This document shows, piece after piece, positions 1-5,070 of a DNA stretch of 6,491 bases. Source of the DNA: an uncultured Gaiellaceae bacterium (GTDB lineage Bacteria > Actinomycetota > Thermoleophilia > Gaiellales > Gaiellaceae); contig CATPAS010000154.1 of the NCBI GenBank assembly GCA_955652075.1, forward strand, positions 1 to 6,491. Reading direction: 5' to 3'. Numbering within the stretch: the first letter of the stretch is position 1; each line of letters begins with the position of its first letter. The notes below the pieces were generated by a model, which saw only the letters and a program-made list of their open reading frames with translations, was not told where the DNA came from and ran no database searches. Position numbers and translations under genes: made by a program.

Positions 1-389
1 CACTCTCGGACACGCTGATGGAGGGAGGGCTCGACGTCCTGACCGGCGGCACCGACACGCATCTCCTGCAGCTCGACCTGCGCTCCACGGACTGGACGGG
101 CAAGGATGCAGAGGAGCGGCTGCACGAGGTGAAGCTGACCGTGAATCGCAATACCGTCCCGTTCGACGAGCGGCCGCCGACCGTCGCGAGCGGCGTCAGG
201 ATCGGGACGCCCGCGGCAACGATGCGCGGCATGGACGACGGCGACTTCCGCGAGATCGGCCGCGTCATCGTCGAGGCTCTCGGCGAGTCTCCCGACCTCG
301 ACGGGCTGCGTTCCCGTACCGAGGCGCTGTGCGCGAAGCGCCCACTCTACCCGGGCTTCCGCGGCTGGACCGCCTACGTGACCCAGTGA
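1..389 (+). CDS. glyA: Serine hydroxymethyltransferase, C-terminal part (5' end outside window)
   Basis: This is the last 128 residues of a PLP enzyme that converts serine and tetrahydrofolate to glycine and 5,10-methylene-THF in the cytoplasm. The reading frame is open from base 3 to the TGA at 387-389. Visible family motifs are LTGGTDTHLLQLDLR (fragment residues 13-27), TGKDAEE (32-38), TVNRNTVPFD (46-55) and SGVRIGTPA (63-71). In characterised SHMTs the Arg of that last motif (here fragment residue 66, bases 198-200) binds the substrate carboxylate. The PLP-binding lysine lies upstream of the window and cannot be checked. The end (ALCAKRPLYPGF) is the usual SHMT C-terminus, so the 3' end looks intact. 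The stop overlaps the likely upp start as GTGA, suggesting co-transcription and translational coupling. The glyA-upp neighbourhood next to atp genes is also known from Bacillus subtilis. Confidence 0.96.
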   Translation, partial: LSDTLMEGGLDVLTGGTDTHLLQLDLRSTDWTGKDAEERLHEVKLTVNRNTVPFDERPPTVASGVRIGTPAATMRGMDDGDFREIGRVIVEALGESPDLDGLRSRTEALCAKRPLYPGFRGWTAYVTQ

Positions 390-1036
390 CGGTGACCGAA
401 GCGCGCAGAGGCAGCGTCGTCGAGGTCAAGCACCCGCTCGTCCAGCACAAGCTCACGTACCTTCGCGACAAGAACACTCCGACCGTTCACTTCCGCAAGC
501 TCGTCAACGAGATCACGCTGCTGCTGACCTACGAGGCGACGAAGGACCTGCCGACCGAGGACGTCGAGGTCGAGACGCCGCTCGAGGTGGGCGAATTCCC
601 GCAAATCAGCGGCAAGAAGGTCGCCGTCTGCCCGATCCTGCGGGCCGGCGTGGGCATGCTCGACGGCGTGCTCTCGCTCATCTCGAGCGCACGCGTCGGC
701 TTCATCGGCATGTACCGCGACGAAGAGACGCTCGAGCCGGTCGAGTACTACGCCAAGCTTCCAGCCGACGTCGCCGAACGCGACGTGATCCTGCTCGATC
801 CGATGCTGGCGACAGGCAACTCGACCGCGGCTGCAATCAGAACTGTCAAGGACGCGGGTGCGACGTCCGTCCGGCTGATTGCGATTATCGCCGCGCCCGA
901 AGGCATCGAGAGGATCACCCGCGACCATCCCGACGTGCAGATCGTCGTCGCCGCGATCGACCGCGGCCTCAACGAGCGCGGCTTCATCGTTCCCGGTCTC
1001 GGTGACGCGGGCGACCGGCTCTACGGCACGAAGTAG
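386..1036 (+). CDS. upp: Uracil phosphoribosyltransferase
   Basis: A cytoplasmic pyrimidine-salvage enzyme that makes UMP and pyrophosphate from uracil and PRPP. The body matches the family end to end: VEVKHPLVQHKLTYLRD near the N-terminus, LLTYEAT, VCPILRAGVGMLDGVL, GMYRDEETLEPVEYY, the PRPP-binding loop LLDPMLATGNS, IAAPEGIERI, and the uracil-binding C-terminus AIDRGLNERGFIVPGLGDAGDRLYGTK (quoted in parts: AIDRGLNERG, FIVPGLGDAGDR). The start is uncertain. The frame is open upstream inside glyA, but homology begins around VEVKHPLV. GTG at 386 gives 216 residues and overlaps the glyA stop by four bases (GTGA). GTG at 392 gives 214 residues and is nearly as good. The usual family length is about 208-210. 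Neither start has a clear Shine-Dalgarno, consistent with coupling to glyA. The stop is TAG, two bases before the next gene. Confidence 0.96.
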   Translation: MTVTEARRGSVVEVKHPLVQHKLTYLRDKNTPTVHFRKLVNEITLLLTYEATKDLPTEDVEVETPLEVGEFPQISGKKVAVCPILRAGVGMLDGVLSLISSARVGFIGMYRDEETLEPVEYYAKLPADVAERDVILLDPMLATGNSTAAAIRTVKDAGATSVRLIAIIAAPEGIERITRDHPDVQIVVAAIDRGLNERGFIVPGLGDAGDRLYGTK

Positions 1037-1038
1037 AG

Positions 1039-2169
1039 ATGTTTCAGACCCTTGCCGATCACCTGCAGGTCATCTGGGGTGCGCTGCTCGCTGCGGCCAT
1101 CGTCGTCCTGCTCACACCCGCGGTCGGCGGGATGGCCCGCCTGCTCGGCGCCGTCGACCGGCCGGAGGGCCGGCGTCTCAACCGCAGCACGGTGCCCCGC
1201 CTCGGGGGCCTCGCGCTCTTCTTCGGGATCTTCGTACCGGCGCTCGCGTTTCTCGACCTTTCCGGCGAGGCACGCGGGCTGCTGCTCGGCGCCGCCGTCG
1301 CGACGACCGTCGGCGCGATCGACGACTTTCGCGGGCTCCGTTGGTGGGAGAAGCTCGGCGGGCAGGTGGCGGCGGCCGCGATCCCCGTGGGCTTCGGGAT
1401 CTGGGTGCACCGCTTCACGTTCCCCATCCTGGGCGTCCACACGCTGCCGGACTGGATCGGGATGCCGCTGTCCGTGCTCTGGATCGTGGCGATCATGAAC
1501 ATGGTCAACTTCCTCGACGGACTGGACGGGCTCGCGGCGGGCGTCTCCGCGATCTCGGCGTTCACATTCACGCTGATCGCTCTGTCGCTACCCCGCCCGG
1601 AGATCCAGGCGGCGATCCTCTCCGCGGTCGTGCTCGGGGCGGCACTCGGCTTCCTGCGTCACAACGTCTATCCGGCGCGGATCTTCATGGGCGACTCGGG
1701 CGCGATGCTGCTCGGTTTCGTGCTGGCCACGATCCCGCTCCAGGGGCTCCTGAAGACCGCCTCGATCGTCACGCTCTTCTTCCCGCTGCTCGTCCTCGCG
1801 GTGCCGATACTCGACACCTCGTTCGTCGTCGCCAGGCGGCTGAAATACCGGCAGCCTGTCTACGTCGCGGATCGGGAGCACCTCCATCACCGCTTCGTCA
1901 ACATCGGCTTTTCGCAACGGCGGGCGGCGGGTTACATCTGGCTGTGGTGCGCGACGCTTTCCGCTACGGCCCTTGCGCTCCGGTTCATCCGTCCGCACCA
2001 GCACGGCGAGTGGTATCCGTGGCGGACGCTCGTCGTGTCACTCTTCGCGCTGGTTGCCCTGGCCGCTTCCGTGTACATGGTGTACCTGCTCGAGATCGTG
2101 AAGCTCGCGAACCCGATGATCAGACGCCGCGAAGAACAGGCACGCGGCGACAAGCGGAAGTCGGCCTAG
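1039..2169 (+). CDS. MraY/WecA-family undecaprenyl-phosphate sugar-1-phosphate transferase (WecA/TagO type)
   Basis: A 376-residue polytopic membrane enzyme that transfers a sugar-1-phosphate, usually GlcNAc-1-P from UDP-GlcNAc, to a polyprenyl phosphate. This is the first lipid-linked step of a cell-wall or surface glycan. Superfamily signatures are in order: the AIDDFRGLRWWEKLGGQ region with the Mg2+-binding Asp pair at 95-96, NFLDGLDGLAAG (157-168, catalytic Asp region), RIFMGDSG (214-221, D219), and the cytoplasmic loop ADREHLHHRF (277-286). The His-rich loop is typical of the WecA/TagO branch rather than MraY. About ten hydrophobic segments are visible, and the C-terminal tail is basic (RRREEQARGDKRK). 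ATG 1039 is two bases after the upp stop, with only a weak purine stretch before it. The nucleotide sugar cannot be fixed from sequence, so no symbol is given. In actinobacteria a gene of this family commonly sits just upstream of the atp genes. Confidence 0.93.
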   Translation: MFQTLADHLQVIWGALLAAAIVVLLTPAVGGMARLLGAVDRPEGRRLNRSTVPRLGGLALFFGIFVPALAFLDLSGEARGLLLGAAVATTVGAIDDFRGLRWWEKLGGQVAAAAIPVGFGIWVHRFTFPILGVHTLPDWIGMPLSVLWIVAIMNMVNFLDGLDGLAAGVSAISAFTFTLIALSLPRPEIQAAILSAVVLGAALGFLRHNVYPARIFMGDSGAMLLGFVLATIPLQGLLKTASIVTLFFPLLVLAVPILDTSFVVARRLKYRQPVYVADREHLHHRFVNIGFSQRRAAGYIWLWCATLSATALALRFIRPHQHGEWYPWRTLVVSLFALVALAASVYMVYLLEIVKLANPMIRRREEQARGDKRKSA

Positions 2170-2239
2170 TACAAAGTCTGCGGTTTTTGGCTGTTTCAAG
2201 CGGTCTCGCGTTGTTACAAACTTGGTATGCTCCGCCCAG
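2170..2239 (+). promoter_or_regulatory. Intergenic region upstream of the atp operon, probable promoter zone
   Basis: This 70-base gap is visibly richer in A+T than the flanking genes. It is the longest break between wecA and atpB and the natural place for the atp promoter. It contains a T5 run (2184-2188), two copies of TACAAA 45 bases apart (2170-2175 and 2215-2220), and a small palindrome TTGT-T-ACAA (2211-2219). The T-run has no hairpin directly before it, so I do not call an intrinsic terminator. Transcription from wecA may therefore read through into atp in addition to a local start. Confidence 0.5.
2226..2231 (+). promoter_or_regulatory. Candidate -10 box (TATGCT) for the atp operon
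   Basis: TATGCT matches the actinobacterial TANNNT -10 pattern and four of six positions of TATAAT. Only eight bases separate its last base from the ATG at 2240, so transcription would start at or within about two bases of the start codon and give a leaderless mRNA. No Shine-Dalgarno precedes that ATG, which agrees. No good -35 hexamer is seen 16-19 bases upstream, so this is an inference. Confidence 0.38.
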
Positions 2240-2440
2240 ATGGAGCCCAAGAACCGCCCTTCTGCTCAGTACGCCGAAGCTGGCGGTGTCCTGATCGGGG
2301 TGGTTTTCGCTTCTGTGGCCGTCGGCTTGCTGATCGGCTGGTTGGCAGGCTCGGCGGGAATTGGAATCCTGATCGGCGCGGTGATCGGGATCCCCCTCGC
2401 GACCTACACGGTCTACTGGCGCTATCGGGACGTCTTCTGA
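2240..2440 (+). CDS. AtpZ-like small membrane protein, first gene of the atp operon
   Basis: A 66-residue protein with a short polar N-terminus (MEPKNRPSAQYAE) followed by two glycine-rich hydrophobic helices at about 16-36 and 38-59, then a charged end WRYRDVF. Size, two-helix hairpin architecture and position immediately upstream of an AtpI-like gene and atpB fit the AtpZ/ATPase gene 1 family. In Bacillus, AtpZ with AtpI has been linked to Mg2+/Ca2+ transport supporting the synthase; AtpI-type proteins are also linked to c-ring assembly. The call rests more on context than on a diagnostic motif. I chose ATG 2240; a TTG at 2222 in the same frame would add six residues with no hydrophobic or conserved content. 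No Shine-Dalgarno is seen before 2240, and the possible -10 box so close by suggests leaderless translation. Its TGA shares its A with the ATG of the next gene (TGATG). Confidence 0.72.
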   Translation: MEPKNRPSAQYAEAGGVLIGVVFASVAVGLLIGWLAGSAGIGILIGAVIGIPLATYTVYWRYRDVF

Positions 2441-2832
2441 TGATGCGTTTCGGCCTGCTCGCAACGCCCCGTCCGGAGCCGGGACATCTGCTGCCTGCGC
2501 TGGCGGGATCCCTCGTCATTCTCTTCGCGCTGCCGTTGTTCCTGATCCTCGACTGGAGCATGTCGGCATGGGCACTCGCTGCTCTCCTGTGGCTCGGCAT
2601 CCACGCGCTCGACGTCATACTCCGGCGCGCGAGGAAGGACACGGGTAATCTCGCGGCCTCCGGAATGCAGGCGTTCGGGTTGCTCTTCAAGACGTTGGGA
2701 CTTCTCGTGGTCCTCTTCGCGGTCGCGGCGTCGAACCCGCACCTCGCGCTGACTGCTGCGCTCGTCTACGCGCTCGCCTACACGTTGGAGCTCGGCCTCT
2801 CGATGGTCGCGTACTTCGGGAGCAGCCGGTGA
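2440..2832 (+). CDS. AtpI-like four-helix membrane protein
   Basis: A 130-residue integral membrane protein with four predicted helices at roughly 17-38, 42-60, 78-97 and 101-123. A basic loop (LRRARKDTGN, 61-70) separates the two hairpins. Length, four-helix topology and placement between an AtpZ-like gene and atpB match AtpI (ATP synthase protein I), an accessory protein that is not part of the final enzyme and is linked to c-ring assembly and, with AtpZ, to divalent-cation transport. I see no residue signature that proves the family, so the assignment is by architecture and context. ATG 2440 overlaps the preceding TGA by one base, and a second in-frame ATG follows at 2443, so either could be used. 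The reading frame continues upstream to an ATG at 2227, but that extension is Arg-rich out-of-frame sequence of the preceding gene. The TGA overlaps the atpB GTG (GTGA). Confidence 0.62.
   Translation: MMRFGLLATPRPEPGHLLPALAGSLVILFALPLFLILDWSMSAWALAALLWLGIHALDVILRRARKDTGNLAASGMQAFGLLFKTLGLLVVLFAVAASNPHLALTAALVYALAYTLELGLSMVAYFGSSR
2818..2822 (+). promoter_or_regulatory. Shine-Dalgarno GGGAG for atpB
   Basis: GGGAG lies six bases upstream of the GTG at 2829, inside the end of the preceding gene. It supports the GTG start that overlaps the upstream stop as GTGA. Confidence 0.55.
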
Positions 2833-3680
2833 GGTCACGCCTGCTTACGGTCGTGCTCTTCGCGCTCGCGTTTCCGCAAGCAGCCATGGCGCGCGGCACG
2901 TTCGATCCAACCAAGGAGTTCGAGCAGCACGAGTGGGTTCCCATCCACCTCGGTCCTCTGAATCTCTCGATCACGAAGGCCGTTGCCTACCTCATGCTCG
3001 GGACAGTCCTGACGATCCTGCTCGGGATCGTGGTCATGCGCGTTCGCCTCGGCGTGCAACCCGGGGTGCGGCAGACAATCGGCGAGCAGATCTATGAAGT
3101 CGCGCAGACGCAGATCGCCGAGCAGGGCCTGCCGTCGAAGGCAATCGCCCGTTGGTTCCCGTACGTCGCATCTCTCTTCCTCTTCATCTTCGTCGTCAAC
3201 CTGCTGGGCTTCATCCCGCTGCCGCTGACGGGCGAGACCTGGCACGGAATCCCCGTCTGGGGCATCTACGCAGCGACGAGCTCCATCTCGGTCACGCTTG
3301 CGCTGGCGCTACTGACGTTCGTCTTCACACACGTCGAAGGGATCCGCTGGAACGGGCCGATCCGGTACTTCAAGAGCTGGATCCCGGAAGCTCCAAAGGT
3401 GTTGCTGGTGCTCATCGTCCCGCTCGAGGTCCTCGGTCAGTTCATGCGGCTGATCTCGTTGAGCGTCCGACTCTTTGCCAACATGCTCGCCGGACACATC
3501 TTGATCCTCACCTTCCTCGGGCTCATCTTCATCTTCCAGTCCTGGGTTCTCTTGTTCGTTCTCGTGCCGGCCACGCTGTTCTACGTCTTCGAGGTTGTCA
3601 TCGTCGTCGGTATTCAGGCGTTCATCTTCGCCGCTCTGTCCGCCATCTACATCGGCTCGGCAATCGAGCCTCAGCATTGA
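2829..3680 (+). CDS. atpB: F1Fo ATP synthase subunit a
   Basis: The 283-residue membrane stator subunit that provides the two proton half-channels against the c-ring. The essential arginine is R214 in SVRLFANMLAGH (212-223), the counterpart of E. coli R210. N218 and Q263 (in GIQAFIF, 261-267) match the conserved Asn and Gln of the channel. The polar pair swapped relative to E. coli is visible: H223 where E. coli has E219, and E255 where it has H245, a common arrangement in other bacteria. Conserved segments FPYVASLFLFIFVVNLLGFIP (110-130, quoted in part as NLLGFIP) and EVLGQFMRLISLS (200-212) are present. Hydrophobic helices lie at about 48-70, 112-131, 145-167, 189-212, 220-247 and 250-277. 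The N-terminus (1-21) looks like a Sec signal peptide with hydrophobic core 5-18 and AMA at 19-21 before R22. It starts at GTG 2829 and ends in TGA, with a structured spacer before atpE. Confidence 0.97.
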   Translation: MRSRLLTVVLFALAFPQAAMARGTFDPTKEFEQHEWVPIHLGPLNLSITKAVAYLMLGTVLTILLGIVVMRVRLGVQPGVRQTIGEQIYEVAQTQIAEQGLPSKAIARWFPYVASLFLFIFVVNLLGFIPLPLTGETWHGIPVWGIYAATSSISVTLALALLTFVFTHVEGIRWNGPIRYFKSWIPEAPKVLLVLIVPLEVLGQFMRLISLSVRLFANMLAGHILILTFLGLIFIFQSWVLLFVLVPATLFYVFEVVIVVGIQAFIFAALSAIYIGSAIEPQH

Positions 3681-3683
3681 GGC
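3668..3683 (+). other. Hairpin spanning the atpB stop codon
   Basis: GCCTCA (3668-3673) and TGAGGC (3678-3683) form a perfect 6-bp stem with loop GCAT. The right arm contains the atpB TGA. It shares GGC (3681-3683) with the next hairpin, so the two are mutually exclusive. Confidence 0.5.
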
Positions 3684-3698
3684 GTCGCTTGCGATGCC
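3681..3698 (+). other. Hairpin with CUUG tetraloop in the atpB-atpE spacer
   Basis: GGCGTCG (3681-3687) pairs with CGATGCC (3692-3698) over 7 bp, one of them G-U, closing the loop CTTG. CUUG closed by G-C is a known stable RNA tetraloop. No T-run follows, so it is not an intrinsic terminator. mRNA stabilisation, a processing point, or competition with the stop-codon hairpin are possible roles. Confidence 0.5.
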
Positions 3699-3708
3699 GA
3701 CCAAAAGA

Positions 3709-3732
3709 GCTGTGCCGGCTTTGCCGAACAGC
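3709..3732 (+). other. Hairpin just upstream of the atpE ribosome binding site
   Basis: GCTGT (3709-3713) pairs with ACAGC (3728-3732), and inside it CGGC (3716-3719) pairs with GCCG (3723-3726) around loop TTT. A small 2x1 internal loop separates the two stems. The hairpin ends seven bases before the Shine-Dalgarno and leaves it single-stranded, which could help ribosome access. Confidence 0.5.
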
Positions 3733-3739
3733 GGATAAC

Positions 3740-3746
3740 AAGGAGG
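3740..3746 (+). promoter_or_regulatory. Strong Shine-Dalgarno AAGGAGG for atpE
   Basis: AAGGAGG is a full match to the anti-Shine-Dalgarno core, six bases before GTG 3753. It is the strongest ribosome binding site in the window and fits the need for many c subunits per enzyme. Confidence 0.88.
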
Positions 3747-3752
3747 ATTGAC

Positions 3753-4013
3753 GTGAACACTCTGCTCGCAGCAACGTCGGGCGACGTGACGAAGGCCGGG
3801 AAGGCGATCGGCCTCGCCCTCGGTGTCGGTCTCGGCGCGCTCGGCGCCGGCATCGGCATCGGCAACATCTTCTCGTCGATGATTCAGTCCGTTGCGCGCC
3901 AGCCGGAGCTGCGAGGCGAGTTGACGGGAATCCAGTGGCTCGGCTTCGCGCTGACCGAGGCGGTCGTGTTCTACGGCCTCCTCGGCTCGATCCTCGCCTA
4001 CGTACTGGTCTGA
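3753..4013 (+). CDS. atpE: F1Fo ATP synthase subunit c
   Basis: An 86-residue hairpin of two membrane helices that assembles into the rotating c-ring. Helix 1 (about 15-42) carries the glycine ladder that packs neighbouring subunits (GVGLGALGAGIGIGN, 24-38). The polar loop ARQPEL (48-53) contacts gamma/epsilon. Helix 2 (about 60-85) carries the ion-carrying acid E69 in GFALTEAVVFYG. The residues that bind Na+ in sodium-type rings are missing: I36 replaces the helix-1 Gln, and A70 and V71 replace the Ser and Thr after the acid. The ring should therefore be proton-specific. The short N-terminal part (MNTLLAATSGD) is a little longer than in minimal c subunits and not clearly a signal peptide. 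GTG 3753 is fixed by the AAGGAGG ahead of it. The TGA overlaps the atpF ATG as TGATG. Confidence 0.97.
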   Translation: MNTLLAATSGDVTKAGKAIGLALGVGLGALGAGIGIGNIFSSMIQSVARQPELRGELTGIQWLGFALTEAVVFYGLLGSILAYVLV

Positions 4014-4543
4014 TGCTCGTCGCCGCGAATCCGCTGATCGAGGTCCGTCTCGGACTGATGGTCTGGACCATCGTCTGCTTCGGGCTGACATTCCTCGTCC
4101 TCAAACGCTTCGCGTTTGGATACATCCAGAAGGCGATAGACGAGCGCCGCGAGCGCATTCGCCGTTCGCTCGAAGAGGCGGACAAGGCGCGCAGCGAGGC
4201 ACGACGGCTACTCGAAGAGCATCGCGCTCTCATCGGCCAGGCGCGGGGCCAGGCCGAGCAGATCCTCGCGGAGGCGCGAAAGGTCGCGGAGTCGATGGCG
4301 CGTCGCGTCAAGGACGAGACCGAGGCCGACCGTCATCGTCGCCTCGAGGAGACGAAGCGGCAGATCGAGGCCGAGACGCACCGCGCGCTGCAGCAGATCC
4401 GCACGGAGGTGGCTGAGCTCACGCTCATCGCGACGGCGAAGGTGACCGGAAAGGTGCTCGACGACTCCGATCACAAGCGGCTGATCGAGGATGCGATTCG
4501 CGACCTCGACTTCTCGGCTCTCGAGCAGGAGACGGTCCGATAG
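4013..4543 (+). CDS. atpF: F1Fo ATP synthase subunit b
   Basis: A 176-residue peripheral-stalk subunit. One membrane helix lies at about 12-31 (rich in V, F and L, after LIEVRLG), followed by FGYIQKAIDERRERI, the usual b-subunit transition. A long charged, Ala-rich coiled coil of about 110 residues (E, R, K, A; heptad-like) follows, and the C-terminal part (ELTLIATAKVTGKVL) resembles the segment that meets delta. This holds F1 against the stator. ATG 4013 overlaps the atpE stop by one base. The open frame extends back to 3935, but that part is out-of-frame atpE sequence. I see no Shine-Dalgarno before 4013, so translation probably depends on ribosomes leaving atpE. It is a normal-length single b; there is no b-delta fusion like the one in mycobacteria. 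Confidence 0.94.
   Translation: MLVAANPLIEVRLGLMVWTIVCFGLTFLVLKRFAFGYIQKAIDERRERIRRSLEEADKARSEARRLLEEHRALIGQARGQAEQILAEARKVAESMARRVKDETEADRHRRLEETKRQIEAETHRALQQIRTEVAELTLIATAKVTGKVLDDSDHKRLIEDAIRDLDFSALEQETVR
4527..4532 (+). promoter_or_regulatory. Shine-Dalgarno AGGAGA placed for an ATA start of atpH
   Basis: AGGAGA inside the 3' end of atpF ends seven bases before ATA 4540. It is at ideal spacing for that codon and too far (40 bases) from the first canonical start, TTG 4573, so it decides the start call of atpH. Confidence 0.6.
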
Positions 4544-5070
4544 CCGTCGTTCACCGCACGTACGCGCAGGCCTTGTTCGAGGCCGCGAAGGAGAAGGGCC
4601 AGCTGAACGAGGTGGCCGAGGAGTTCGGCGACTTCGCTGCCGCCGTGCGCGACGTCCCCGAGTTGCGCGCCGTTCTCCGCAATCCGGAGCTCGACTCCGA
4701 GACCAAGGCCGGCATCGTCGTCGAGGTCATCGGCGGGGCCAACGAGCTTCTGCGCAATTTCCTGCGGCTCGCCGCCGAGAAGGGCCGGATCGGCGAGATC
4801 GAGGAGATCAACCGAGAGCTCGATCGCCTGATGGCGGCTGAGGAGGGCCGGCTCGACGTCGAGCTGACCACCGCCTTCGAGCTCTCGGACTCGGAGGCGA
4901 GCGCGATTCTGAAGCAGATCCAGGAAGCGTCGGGCCGCAAGGTCGACGCGACGCGAAAAGTCGATCCGAAGCTGATCGGCGGCTTCGTCCTGCAGGCGGG
5001 GTCGATGCGCGTGGACGCGTCCGTGCGCGGCCGGATCGAACGTTTGCGCCGGGAGCTCGTCTCAACCTGA
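4540..5070 (+). CDS. atpH: F1Fo ATP synthase subunit delta, apparent ATA start
   Basis: The subunit that joins the top of F1 to the b stalk. Family features are the N-terminal YAQALFEAAKEKGQ, LRNPELDSETKAGIV, LLRNFLRLAAEKGRIGEI, and the C-terminal VDPKLIGGFVLQAGSM followed by DASVRGRIERLRREL. The conserved N-terminus begins at bases 4561-4575. The frame has no ATG or GTG before it, and the first TTG (4573) would cut off the RTYAQA part of helix 1. Upstream, ATA 4540 gives a 176-residue protein beginning (M)AVVHRTYAQALFEA. It overlaps the atpF TAG as ATAG, like the GTGA overlaps elsewhere, and has AGGAGA seven bases ahead. ATA is a rare start, so an alternative is a local sequence error or the TTG start with 165 residues. 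The product itself is certain; the start is inferred. The TGA overlaps the next ATG. Confidence 0.92.
   Translation: MAVVHRTYAQALFEAAKEKGQLNEVAEEFGDFAAAVRDVPELRAVLRNPELDSETKAGIVVEVIGGANELLRNFLRLAAEKGRIGEIEEINRELDRLMAAEEGRLDVELTTAFELSDSEASAILKQIQEASGRKVDATRKVDPKLIGGFVLQAGSMRVDASVRGRIERLRRELVST

Noticed and set aside
1156..1173. Perfect inverted repeat CCGGCC/GGCCGG with a 4-base loop
   Set aside because: It lies in the coding sequence for DRPEGRR of the wecA-type gene, and short G+C palindromes are common in such DNA. No regulatory context.
2126..2188. Possible terminator after the wecA-type gene: stem at 2125-2131/2143-2149 and T5 run at 2184-2188
   Set aside because: The stem is inside coding sequence, has an 11-base loop and is 34 bases away from the T-run, so it is not an intrinsic terminator.
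879..2294. 471-residue + strand open frame overlapping upp and the wecA-type gene
   Set aside because: The translation is Arg/Pro-rich and motif-free, while another frame carries the full MraY/WecA signature set. It is a shadow frame.
2227..2439. N-terminal extension of the AtpI-like protein from ATG 2227 (201 residues in total)
   Set aside because: The extra 71 residues are Arg-rich and non-membrane, and are the out-of-frame reading of the AtpZ-like gene, which gives two clean membrane helices.
3309..4311. Two overlapping minus-strand frames (3309-4091 and 3622-4311)
   Set aside because: They lie opposite atpB, atpE and atpF and give Arg/Ser/Asp/Glu-rich translations without motifs.
4573..5070. 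atpH starting at TTG 4573 (165 residues)
   Set aside because: It would delete conserved N-terminal helix residues RTYAQA and has only a GCAGG two bases upstream, too close to act as a Shine-Dalgarno. The ATA 4540 reading fits spacing, overlap pattern and length better.
4013..5070. b-delta fusion as in mycobacteria
   Set aside because: atpF ends in a clear TAG and atpH is in a different frame, so they are separate genes of normal length.
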